Made by a program: the position numbers and the translations under genes | Assembly: GCA_034698045.1 (NCBI GenBank) | Contig: JAQGAU010000838.1 | Location: forward strand, 1-23,338 | Source of the DNA: Paramacrobiotus richtersi | Taxonomy: Eukaryota; Tardigrada; Eutardigrada; Parachela; Macrobiotidae | Direction of reading: 5' to 3' | Length of the DNA stretch: 23,338 nucleotides | Shown: piece by piece, positions 1 through 9,540 of the stretch | Layout: every line of letters begins with the position of its first letter | How positions within the stretch are numbered: position 1 is the stretch's first letter | Notes under the pieces: model-generated | Database searches by the model: none | What the model was told of the DNA's origin: nothing | The model's input: only the letters and a program-made list of their open reading frames with translations

Positions 1-1731
1 TGCTATTGACTATATTACGAATTCTGCGGGTTATCAAGATCTTTAGGGTGTTCAAATTGGGACGATATTCCAATGGGCTGCAGACGTTGGCTATGACGTT
101 AAAAGCCGCAAGGTACAGTACATGCATATATGTTTCACCATTTTCACCATTAGTTACATAGACTCTCATTCGTTAACATTGCAAGTTGATGGAAAATTCC
201 ATAATAATATTAAGTAATACCTTCAGGAGAAGAGTAGGTTGAAGGTCAATTATGATCAATGCGAAACATGTTTATGCAGTATACCCGATAAACGATATAC
301 GTTTTGGCAGCGCCATGGTGCATCGAGTTGTACAGTTGTGACGAGGAGTTTTTTCTCAAGTATTTCACAATTATATTGCAATTATAAAGTATCGCAGTAG
401 AGATAATACACGAGGTTCGCTTCTAAACACCCGAAAAATCGCAACTGTATTTTCACGCGAAAAAAATCCTTGACTAGAACATATGCATGTCTTGATGTAA
501 ATTGGAACCAAAACAGTTCAAATGTTTCAAATGATTCAAATGTTCGTATTAAGATTAATATAAAACATCGATAAGCAGACGTTAATCACGTTTTAACGGG
601 GGAAAAACATACAGCCCAATATTCGGACAAAGCCAACTACTGAAGTATACAGAGTCTGTACACAAAATTCGACGGCACAGTATATCGTAGAACAGCGGCA
701 AATTCAGAACTTGACCCGGAATCCCCATTTACAGAAGCGCGATCAGTATTATGTACTCGTATCAAACCAAAAATTTTCTGTGCGTACGAATAGTTTCGTC
801 ATGCATAAAAAAGTGACTAAACATTTTTTTTAGATACGAAGTGGGACTGATGATGATCGTCGTCTCCATCGGCGTGATAGTCTTCAGTGCGGCCGTGTAT
901 TACGCTGAACTGGGCAGTGGTCAGAAGACGGTGTTCACCAGTATCCCCGCCGGGTTCTGGTGGGCCATCATCACATGGACCACAGTTGGCTACGGGGATG
1001 TCGTGCCGGTGTCGATTGGTGGGAAAATTGTTGGCGGATTCTGTGCCTTATGTGGCATCCTTGGATTGTCTTTCATGGTGCCGGTGATTGTGGCACATTT
1101 CGAGCATTTTTTCTATCGTAAGTACGAGATAACGTAGGCAAATTGCCATATCAGTATAGAAACGCGCGTACATCTGTACATTGGTTCAGTTTCGCGAATT
1201 TCCGCTCAATTACAAAAAATTGTATAATTTAGAAAGAATATTGCTAAAATTAACTGACTGGAGCGATTGTTGCATGTGCATGGGGTGCACCTCATGGGGT
1301 GCTCTCAACTCTGTACCGTCATGCATACTCGATCGTTATGAATATCAAGTCAGGTTTTGGCCGTTAAAGTAGCAGCTAAACTGTTATTAGCAAACCGTAG
1401 AAGAGTGGCTTCAAAGAGGTACAATAGCACCAGTAAAAACGAAGTACGGATCGAATAACTGAAAGCAAAATATGTCAGCCGAGTTTAGCAGTCTTATCTT
1501 CTCTTTTTGTTTTAAGGTGCGCAAGACTTGGAAAAGCTGGATGAAGTGTTTGAAGAGGTGAAAGAGCGGAAGAAATGCTTAAATGCCTTTATTAAGATGC
1601 GGCAGCGTCACACGAAAACGGCAGAATATGCCACCAAAGTGTCCAATGGATCGTTATTGACCGTTCCTCGGTTAGACATCGAGACTGTGATTGTGGATGA
1701 AACGACAAAAGAAAAAGAAACCCAAGCATAA
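1..1731 (+). CDS. Voltage-gated K+ channel, Shaker-type (5'-truncated; S4 to C-terminus)
   Basis: Plasma-membrane voltage-gated potassium channel subunit of the Kv fold, normally a tetramer. Three exons are visible: 1-112 (first full codon at 3), 834-1117 and 1517-1731. Introns of 721 and 399 nt are GT-AG and join in phases 2 and 1, giving the last 202 residues. Exon 1 encodes the S4 voltage sensor, with Arg/Lys at every third position (ILRILRVIKIFRVFKLGR), and the S4-S5 linker. Exon 2 encodes S5, a short turret, the pore helix with selectivity filter TTVGYGD and S6. Exon 3 is a charged cytosolic tail ending at TAA 1729-1731. The T1 domain and S1-S3 lie beyond the window edge. The oddities are MVP instead of the usual PVP in S6 and Trp before TTVGYGD where Met is usual. 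The YYAE and FWWAIIT motifs fit Shaker-like Kv, but the subfamily cannot be fixed from this half. Confidence 0.93.
517..543 (+). repeat. Three tandem 9-bp units in Kv intron 1
   Basis: Three head-to-tail copies of TTCAAATGT, TTCAAATGA and TTCAAATGT, inside the 721-nt first intron of the channel gene. The rest of that intron shows nothing I recognise. The mirror copy is at 22796-22822. Confidence 0.7.
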
Positions 1732-2803
1732 TGTAATTATCATGAATCCGTGCGGACTTTCGGTTATGACGAAATAAAAAACTCCTTGGTAATTACGTAC
1801 TAGAAAACGCACTCATTTGCTGTTGTTTGCATCACCTGCGGGTGCAGCTTCGGAATCTTATACGATGCTCATTACATACTGTGTGCTGCGTCTAATCACT
1901 AAAAACCACCATTTGCGCTTCGATCTACACTAGGAAAAAGAGCGCGGAGAGCTACGGGAGTTCGGAAATAAAACAAAGTTTATTTATGAAACATTAAGTC
2001 TGGTTTCGCTTGCCACGGCTTATATTCCTTGTGCTATTGCACCAATTATTTGTATAGATATCTGTTCAACTGGAATTATCCATTATGGCGCATAACTATC
2101 AGTTTTGCACATACAGAAGCTTCTCTGCAGCTGTACGACCAATTTGTTCGTGTGTTGGAAAATGACGCATTATCAATGTCATCTTTGCAGTACGTTACGT
2201 CAAACCAAACGCAGAAGTACTATACTACAAAACTCACAAAAGAAACTCAAGACAGCCCGCTCAAATGATTCAAAACCACCCGTCTCCCGTCAGCGGCACT
2301 TGAATCTTCCTGTTCCGGTGGAAAAAACCCGCTATTACGGTAGCCAGTCAAGTCCTATCCATATTGTTTTAGCCGTAGTCTTGAGTATACAACATTTTCA
2401 TTTAAAAGCACATTACACCGCCCTTTACTCGTACAGTGTCTACTCCACCGAAATATTCCTGCATTCTGTTCGTCACGCATCGATCGCAGTGCTGATCGAG
2501 CATGCATGCTACGGCCGACCCAGAGTAGACTGAGGGATTATCGATCCGTGCCGGTGGCCTTAACACCATGTCACATATCCAGGCTTTAACGCACTGATCG
2601 TGTATTGTATATGAAAGATGAAAGGCAGTCTTTGATTTTTGGGATTAACCCGGGTCTCCTGCAAGTGTTGATAATTACACTTGCTTGGAAATATTAACCA
2701 TATTTATCTCAAATCCCCAGTATTCCCTTATTAACGTTGGAATTTAAAGAGTCCTTATTATACAGACTAATTGACGGGTAGTTTTCAGTTAACAATCTAC
2801 AAC
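1732..2803. other. Intergenic, no convincing gene
   Basis: 1.07 kb between the Kv stop and the start of the repeat-protein gene. It holds the Kv poly(A) signal and a further AATAAA near 1968. An open frame of 142 codons (2105-2533) has no recognisable domain, no clear splice partner and a composition like non-coding DNA. A TATTATAC stretch about 50 nt before the downstream ATG could be a core-promoter element, but this is weak. Confidence 0.5.
1773..1778 (+). promoter_or_regulatory. Polyadenylation signal of the Kv gene
   Basis: A canonical AATAAA lies 42 nt after the Kv stop codon, consistent with a very short 3' UTR. The mirror copy is at 21561-21566 on the minus strand. Confidence 0.55.
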
Positions 2804-4209
2804 ATGGAGAGTGTCGAGAGTGTCAGGGAAAAGATTGTTATCACGACAACAACGAAGGTAAGCGTGAAAGGCGATCGCATAATTTGGTTTTGAATGTCTG
2901 ATCAAACACGGCATATTACACCCGTTAGCAACGTTAAATGTGATAACGAAATTCGTAGAGTAGTGGCTCTGAAAACACTCGTTGGGAAGAACGTATATGA
3001 GACTCAACAAAATTGCTTGTACTTAAACTTAAAGTTCGAGCTAGTGATTTTTCTCATCCTTGAGGGAATGATTTAATTCCTTATATTCAAGATTAGCGAT
3101 ATCATATTTTATTTTCATTAGATATTAGACAGAATTAGCACCATTTGGATATGACCATAATCCAATCTACCTGCATTGTTATAAGTGCTTAGATGGTCGT
3201 TGACTTATGAGCCATATTTGACTAATAAGCGCAGCAAAGGATGAAATGGATTTACGCATTAAACACTCTTCGGATGAGCACTGAATAACTTGATGCAATG
3301 TTCTGCATTTTAATTCATCAGGTTCCGCGCTCGGATAGTGAAGAACACCGCGACCGTCTCGACCTGGAACGCGAGCGGGACGAACTGGCCGGCATGACCC
3401 CCGAATCCCCGTACAAATCCAGCGACGAGACCCGCATCCGCAAAGAGAATCTGGACCGTGACTACGAGTACGAGACCACCAAACGCCAAAAGACCGACCG
3501 GGTCCAGGGCAGTCCCGAGTCTCCGTACAAGACCAGCGACGAGACCCGCTCCCGCCCGGAGAATCTCGAACGGGACTTTGAGTACGAAGATGTCGAGTGG
3601 GTGCGCCCAGGGTCCAGGGATGGGAGGTAAGTGGATGTGATGCCTGTATAACTTAAGACATATCCGCTTCGGATTAAAGCGAGCATAGAACGAGTACTCG
3701 TATCATGAGAATGTTGAATAAAAAAACCCCTAAAAAACCACGGTTCATGAACGAACATCTATACCGGAGAGGTCGTAAGATGGTGCTAAATCCGTAGCCT
3801 GTGGTCTATGTGTTGTATTTGTAACTGTTTTATGTGGAGCACGTATTGTATGTATTTAGATTTACTTGCCGGCAACCAAAACTATTTGGTGCATACAATA
3901 CCTGCTCCACATAAAACAGTTACAAACACAGCGCATAGAGCGATCACAGAATTAGGACCATCTAATGACCTCTCCGGCTCCTTCGATTACTGTATTCTTG
4001 TGTTTGTTGTTATGGCATGCAGTGGCAGTCCGCTGACCCCGGAGGGACCATACAAGGTCAGCGAGGAGACCCGGGCGCGGCGAGAGAATCTGGAGAAGGA
4101 TTTCGAGTATCCGGAGGAAGATCCGACGCTGACGCCCGAGTCGCCGTATAAGAAGAATGATGAGGATAAGGCGTGGGAAACGGCTCGACAGAAACTGGAC
4201 AAGGAGTAA
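2804..4209 (+). CDS. Unrecognised charged four-repeat protein (SPYK...ENL...DFEYE repeats)
   Basis: I do not recognise this family. Three exons, 2804-2857, 3322-3626 and 4023-4209, join in phases 0 and 2 through GT-AG introns of 464 and 396 nt, giving 181 residues and ending at TAA. There is no signal peptide or membrane segment, so the product is probably cytosolic or nuclear. Residues 1-43 form an acidic, Arg-rich leader with likely helical character. Four repeats follow, starting near residues 44, 82, 125 and 157. Their consensus is (T/S)PE(S/G)PYK.S(D/E)ETR.R.ENL.(R/K)DFEYE, with the last copy degenerate (SPYKKNDEDKAWE). Spacers of different length separate the repeats. Composition is rich in E, D, R, K, S and P and poor in hydrophobics, pointing to intrinsic disorder. 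The SP sites and invariant Tyr and Ser/Thr could be phosphorylated. Exons 2 and 3 are much more GC-rich than the introns, which supports coding. The function is unknown. Confidence 0.82.
3764..3977. repeat. 214-bp imperfect palindrome (long hairpin) inside intron 2 of the repeat-protein gene
   Basis: Left arm 3764-3852 pairs with right arm 3892-3977. The termini are perfect (CCGGAGAGGTC / GACCTCTCCGG), there is one 3-nt offset, and a 24-bp uninterrupted match pairs 3818-3841 with 3903-3926. The 39-nt middle is itself imperfectly self-complementary around TTGCCGGCAA at 3866-3875. As RNA it would make a stem of roughly 100 bp. It could be a fold-back or MITE-like transposon relic, or a small-RNA/dsRNA precursor. 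I see no target-site duplication. The mirror copy is at 19362-19575. Confidence 0.85.
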
Positions 4210-5285
4210 TTGGTTGAGGGTCCTGTTTTTTTTGTGTATATACTCGTAACTGTGCTCTCAGTCTGTGTAAGAAAACTTCCATTTTTTTGGTTTTTACTGT
4301 AGTGGTGTCAAAATGTACAGATACAGTATCTGCAATAATATGCATGTCAATCGATATTTTAACCACTGTTGTATGATACACTGTGGTGCAGTTTTAATAG
4401 GCTACTTTATGGCTAGCTTACCACAATTTCTGCACAATTATGCTGCTTTCTTTTCCTATTTTTTAATGGAATGTTCGCACCGATAGTTGTTACATATTTT
4501 AATTATGTTGTATTACAATAAATAGACTATAATAAGTATTCCTACCTTATTACGTTGTGTAGTATTCACAATTAGACTATATAATTCTGTGCTCTTTACG
4601 GGCCGGGGATTTTTCTTAGCAATGTTCCACGTGCGAGAAATACAAACGTGACACTGGTATTCACACTTGTACATATACAATGCTGTTTGTACCGAAACTC
4701 GATTTTAGGAACGTACGAAAATGCAAAAACATTTATGCAGAATTATTCCGAGGTGTAGAAGCAACTTTTGCGTCAAAACCCCAAAGAGATTTATTATATT
4801 TATTAGAGATAGTTTATAAGAGATTTTTTATTAGAAATATTAAATATACATTAAATATAGGCCTATCGAATGAAATGTCATACGTATGTGTGTGTAGAGA
4901 GATATTTGCAATGTATAACATTTTTTTATGCAGTGGCTGTGCAACTGCACTCGGAGTACATCTGATTTTATATAGGACACTTGCGGTATCTTTGCGGTTT
5001 TTGTGGTACGCATTAACCTGTACAGCAGATATTCGAAGTAAACAAACAACCAAAGGTCAATGTTAATCTGCTAGCCGCATCTGAAAAGCAGTTCGTGTCT
5101 CTGATAAGCCTTTTTTAGCTTCAGTGAGTTATCGTTACATATACTAGCAGTTACTTGTTTTTCAGGTTTCCTTCACTGCGTTCTTTTACACTGCCAAATT
5201 TTTGTCATTTTTGAGTGTAGTCTATCCCGTGCAACCTTCCCTTTGCATAATTATTTTTTCTTTTGCTGTAAATTTTATAACGACC
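4210..5285. other. 3' UTR and AT-rich intergenic stretch
   Basis: This covers the probable 3' UTR of the repeat-protein gene up to about 4540, then AT-rich DNA before the lectin start. A 128-codon open frame (4680-5066) is AT-driven, with no domain, signal or splice support. A TATATAG near 4970 could be a promoter element of the lectin gene, though it lies about 310 nt from the ATG. Confidence 0.45.
4517..4522 (+). promoter_or_regulatory. Polyadenylation signal of the repeat-protein gene
   Basis: The first AATAAA after the stop at 4209, implying a 3' UTR of roughly 310-330 nt. The mirror copy is at 18817-18822 (minus). Confidence 0.4.
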
Positions 5286-6623
5286 ATGAAGGCCGCATTC
5301 TTCGTCGGTATCGCTATACTATACAAAGTGGCGATGTGTGCTAAATGCCCGGATATGTGGATAAAATTCCAGAATAATTGTTATTTCTTCGCGACCGATT
5401 TTCCCGGGTATTTGCACATCTATTTCCTTCTCAATGACATATAATTCGAAGCGAATTCTTATCTGATGCTCTTGTTATTGCAATGGTATTTGCAGGGATA
5501 CGTATCAACAATATGCAGTTGTTATTAATGGAAACAGTAACGCGGTATAAATAGCTTCTGATTTGTATCGATCTTGTTTTTATACAGAGGAAATTTCTGG
5601 GAAACAGCAGCATTCTGCAAAATGTTTGGACCGACAGCGCATTTGGCGGAAGTCAACAGCATGGCAGAGTATTATTTCCTGCGCGATACCGGTATACCTA
5701 GTTTTATCATTACAACCGAGTTTCGAAACCTGTTTGTCTTTCAGTTGAATTTTTTAACATGATCCTTTCATTTTAAAATAACGCGAGCTATATTATAGCT
5801 GTTAAACTGACATTTAATCCAAATTCAAACGTAAAAAGCGTTGCGTACAGCTGGAGGATAACCTTTTGAGGCTTCGCTGTTTGATCTGCTTACATTCGCT
5901 GTTTGACACGCAAACTATAAATTTCGAAACTAGTCTTCACAGTTCAACGGCAGCATGCAAGAACTAACAATAAAACTGCGATTACCAATAATATGTAGTT
6001 TATCAGTGGATTATATGCGAGTGGCAAGTGATTGTTTTCGTTGTTAGTTAAATCATTGGGAAGATGGAATCTCGGCCCTTGGGTCGGCATGATCCGACCA
6101 CATTCCACAAAAACTACCTATATGAATCCGTCGACAGGGAAAGAATCGGATGATAAGGATTTCAATGATAGTAAGCGATATGTCGGCTGATAGTACATAT
6201 TTATGTAGGATTAGTTTCCTAGTGTTTCGCAGTATATTTGTATACCGGTACATACGCTTGAGACAATGGAAAATTAAGCTGCTTTCATCGACAATGTATA
6301 CTGATTATTATGCTCAAAACATTGTAAATACTGCACAAGAATATTTTTTTCCAAAGTGGTACACAATCTGGAATCCAAGGTGCAAATAAACGAAAACTGC
6401 ATGGGGTTTGATGGTAACGGTAATCAGTTCGGGTTCTGGAACTGCACACATTCCGGAAGTCCGCTGTGTGAGATTGATTCCGGTACAAGTGGTCGAGGTA
6501 CATTCACTGCATTACAACAACGTAAAAGTGAAATTGTATTTAATCATTCTGTTGATTCTAGGATTTGTAATGCTGATTGGTATTTGCATCTTGGTTAGCT
6601 TCGTCAATTACTTCCTGTTGTAA
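5286..6623 (+). CDS. C-type lectin-domain protein, secreted or C-terminally membrane-anchored
   Basis: Five exons (5286-5407, 5588-5691, 6048-6170, 6357-6497, 6562-6623) join in phases 2, 1, 1 and 1, giving 183 residues. ATG 5286 is chosen because it opens a signal peptide (MKAAFFVGIAILYKVAMCA). One long-form C-type lectin fold follows. Cysteines 21, 32, 51, 131, 146 and 154 match the family pairing 21-32, 51-154 and 131-146. CYFF, FWETAAFC, HLAEV, WVGM and the C-terminal NC...LCE are the usual landmarks. Calcium ligands are missing: no EPN or QPD, and FWNC replaces the WND-type motif, so sugar binding is doubtful and protein binding is as likely. The last exon encodes a hydrophobic stretch (FVMLIGICILVSFVNYFLL) at the extreme C-terminus. 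If the 64-nt last intron is not removed, translation instead runs to a stop at 6596-6598 without this segment. Exon 3 was placed by phase and domain fit. Confidence 0.82.
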
Positions 6624-7253
6624 ACAGCGAACTGATAGCCCTTCAAATCTGCATGGATTGTGGGTTGTTTTTGAAATATACTCCGTTTCTGCTGTAATAC
6701 TTCTGTTTTGATGTGTACAGTGAAGCACTGCGAGTTTGTGTGATGTTCTGTCATCGTTGTTTACTTTAATATTGTTATTAAACTCGTGTACAAACTGCCA
6801 CATGTCAAGAGGTCAGTGGCACCATCAAGGTCACGTTTCGAAAAGCAGAACAAACCACAGGAACATTATTAAGTTGACATTTGATAACAATACCGGTAAT
6901 AATGTGTATCGACTTATTCTATATCGATATGGAACCCATCCTTTGTGCACCAGTCAGATGGCAGCTTGGCAGACATATCACAGGTCGTCAGCTCGCATGT
7001 GGGACAAATGTGTGTATTATGACATCACTGATTATCAACCTAATCGGTCAATTTAGGTTGTCGTCTCTCAGTCGGCCACTGTCTAGCTAATTAGTCAGTT
7101 TTCATTTCCAATATAAGTGCAATCTTGTACTGAAGCCTGATAATTCTAGGCTGACTGTTTTCGTGGTCGTCTGAAGCTATGAAAAAGAAACGACCACTTT
7201 CACGACTACACTAAGGTTTTGTCCGCGGGACTGTTAGACGCAGTGTTTACACG
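6624..7253. other. Intergenic, no convincing gene
   Basis: 630 bp between the lectin stop and the pseudokinase start. It contains an ATTAAA at 6777-6782 (a possible lectin poly(A) signal) and an 8-bp inverted repeat (GTGGTCGT 7163-7170 / ACGACCAC 7190-7197). An open frame (6736-7056) includes HRNIIKL followed by VYRLIL, vaguely like a kinase N-lobe strand, but it has no glycine loop, no lysine motif and no suitable donor. Confidence 0.45.
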
Positions 7254-8140
7254 ATGCCGTGGTACAGTGCACTTCCCTGCAATGCCGTCGTAAAAAAACT
7301 GAATAGGAGACGATCAACGACATCCTCCGATGAAAGTGGTGAATGGACCCATAGTGCAGGTGCGTAGGTTGAAAAATACTGAGAATTGTTAACCATGTTC
7401 CTCAATACAAATGAATGGGATCACAGTACATCAGCCTATATTTTATCCGGCATTTCTCTGTGTTTATAGCTGGAACTATCGAGAACTTAATGTCCCAGCG
7501 ACACACTCACTCCAGTCGCGTGGAACTGCTTGACGCCCTGTCGACCTCTACCTTGCTGGGTTTGCGGAACCTTCACGTGCAAGGACGCGCCGGTTTCGAG
7601 TTCCGGCCCAATTTACTGCACATCACCGAAGCCGGCGGCGTCATTCTTCAAGAACGTATCGAGCGCGAAATCGACAGTAAATTTCTGAAGAAACATCCTG
7701 ACCAAGCTGTCCGAAGCATTCTATACTGTGCGCCTGAGGTGCTACGCGGAGCTGATAAAAACGACATTGATATAGCGCAGCGCTCTGATATTTGGAGCTT
7801 CGGTTGTCTTTGCCTGTATATTTTAACCGGTAACGACCCGAGACTGTACAGAACGACGAGAAATGGTGATGACATCTTGTTGAATACGGAGAAGAATGCT
7901 TTTGTGGCGGTTACGCTACTGGTGGGCAACGGGACTAGTCGGCCGGAGTACAGGATGTTTTGCCAAGGAGATGACGATTTAGAGCAGTTCTTCGAGTTGT
8001 GCTTTACGTATGAGCCGGAGAAACGGCCAACCGCGGCAATGCTGATGGAGTATGATTTTGTGAGAAATAAACTTAGTCCTCGTGTTTCTGTGGAAGGAGA
8101 TTCCTTGGATGCCGAAGAGATTCCCATACGGGTCCGTTGA
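7254..8140 (+). CDS. Pseudokinase: kinase C-lobe without HRD, DFG or N-lobe
   Basis: Two exons, 7254-7359 and 7470-8140, join in phase 1 through a 110-nt GT-AG intron with a good pyrimidine tract, giving 258 residues. Exon 1 (residues 1-35) is a Ser/Arg-rich leader with no N-lobe features. Exon 2 starts at the hinge (GTIENL, 37-42) and covers the C-lobe. It shows GLRNLH (66-71), NLLHITEAGGVIL (83-95), APE at 123-125, RSDIWSFG (140-147) and the late EPEKRP arginine motif. The HRD segment is replaced by AGFEF and DFG by QER, so the catalytic Asp and the metal-binding Asp are absent. With no ATP-binding lobe it cannot be a conventional enzyme, and a scaffold or allosteric role is an inference. 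Exon 1 is the weakest part: its phase fits, but a more distant N-lobe exon could be the true partner. It converges on the kinase gene at 9541-10529. Confidence 0.8.
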
Positions 8141-9540
8141 GTGAATGGTAAATGCACGGCTGACACTGGAGACCATTTGGGATTTTGCCCTCGATAATCG
8201 CAGATTCGCATATGAGTATTACTGTTCTGCTACTAGATATTACAATCCGCAAATCGTGTGTTGGTAATTCTTGTACACTGTAGCACTTATATAATTACTG
8301 TCTTGTGCTTTAGTTATATAGATTGCTGCCTTTTGATTTACCCAAAGATATTCAGAATCTTCATAAATGTTTGGTTGTTCTTTTGATTACTTGATGGATT
8401 TTGTTCTTGTTAGACTACTTTAATGCAATGAAGTTCGTCTATACCGTTCGTATCAAGAAATTATGTCCAGAACTTGTTTCTGTTGGCCGTGGTAGAAAGT
8501 ATTTCAAGGACGCGTAAATTAAAAAGAATTGCAGCACTAGTTGCTTCTGGACTGTCACATGCCGTATGCAGAATGGGATTTTCTCTGTTCTTTGCTTTGT
8601 GATCCCTTGAGCTGATTTCAAAAAACTAAAACTTGTACTGTATTTGCGTCATAGGCTCTCTTCCAAGTTAGCAAGCAGGAAGGTTAAAGAAGTCAATCAG
8701 AATCTGTTCACTGGTCGCGTATTTACCAAACGTGCAATTTGGCCTTTGTCAAACAAAGTTAATATAACACGGAACGCGGATTGTTTTGTATCTGGAATAC
8801 TACTATGTGGAATAGTGTTGATAGTAACGGTGGAACATTTCTAATTCAGACTTCCATCTGATTTGATAACTGTTTCAATACACGCTGGCACTAAATGAAA
8901 TTCATTAAGAAAAAATCGTGAAGTTCCCCATCTATATAATATAGTCTAGCTTGACGGTTTACGGGAGAATGTTTACTATACTGTAGTGAACAACAACATG
9001 CAGGTGCATTGCTATGCACCTGCAGTAGCGAGTTGTGTATATCAGTCCGCCGTTATAGGAGATAACACAAAAGGTTATTGAACCTGCAAGTCCGCTTACG
9101 CCAAAGCCTGACTACTGTTATCAGCCTAAATAAACCCATTTCGATAAGAGGTCACATGAAGTCATATCGTATGTATGTAACGTATCGTTGTCATATCATA
9201 ATAATATGTAATTACTCACAAACTTACAGACGACGGTAGTACAGTACATTACAGCGTATGCCCGTGTCCGCTCTATATCGACGAAAAATGTTCACGAATT
9301 CGGTAAGGTTTTGGGTTTTACTATAGATTTGAAGAAGCGTAATTAAGAACACTAGAAATGGAATGCAAATGGTAGACAGCTTTGGCGACAAAAAACACAA
9401 TTACGACATCGAGGACAGTCTAATGAACATGAATTTAAAGAAAAGGCGAAATAAATATGATAAAAATCTGACTGTATCACAATAGCAGAAGCAGATCACA
9501 TTATCATATCACGGCTATTTACAGCATAAAAGGTCACCTC
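8141..9540. other. Intergenic between convergent kinase-fold genes
   Basis: 1.4 kb holding the 3' ends of both the plus-strand pseudokinase and the minus-strand kinase. ATTAAA at 8518-8523 may serve the pseudokinase. I found no AATAAA clearly placed for the kinase. Short open frames (for example 8644-8844) show no domain. The only structured element is the hairpin at 8999-9024. Confidence 0.5.
8999..9024. repeat. Perfect 11-bp stem with 4-nt loop
   Basis: TGCAGGTGCAT (8999-9009) pairs exactly with ATGCACCTGCA (9014-9024) across a TGCT loop. It lies between the two convergent genes, about 860 nt past the pseudokinase stop and about 520 nt past the kinase stop. It could be a 3'-end structure or chance. 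The mirror copy is at 14315-14340. Confidence 0.8.

Noticed and set aside
1279..1302. Two CATGGGGTGC direct copies 14 nt apart
   Set aside because: Too short to be meaningful. Lies in a Kv intron.
2105..2533. 142-codon open frame in the Kv/repeat-protein spacer
   Set aside because: No recognisable domain, no splice partner, and composition like surrounding non-coding DNA. The mirror copy adds no independent support.
3462..3758. 98-codon minus-strand frame opposite the repeat-protein exon
   Set aside because: Antisense shadow of the repetitive exon. Its SSYSKSRSRFS-like composition simply mirrors the repeats.
4680..5066. 128-codon open frame
   Set aside because: AT-rich stretch with patchy hydrophobics and Cys. 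No signal peptide at the start, no homology I recognise.
6736..7056. Open frame with HRNIIKL...VYRLIL resembling part of a kinase N-lobe that could belong to the pseudokinase
   Set aside because: Tempting because the pseudokinase lacks an N-lobe. However, there is no glycine loop or VAIK lysine, and no donor in the right phase follows the putative beta-5 strand. Probably chance.
7648..8211. 187-codon minus-strand open frame opposite the pseudokinase
   Set aside because: Antisense shadow of a real exon with clear kinase motifs on the plus strand.
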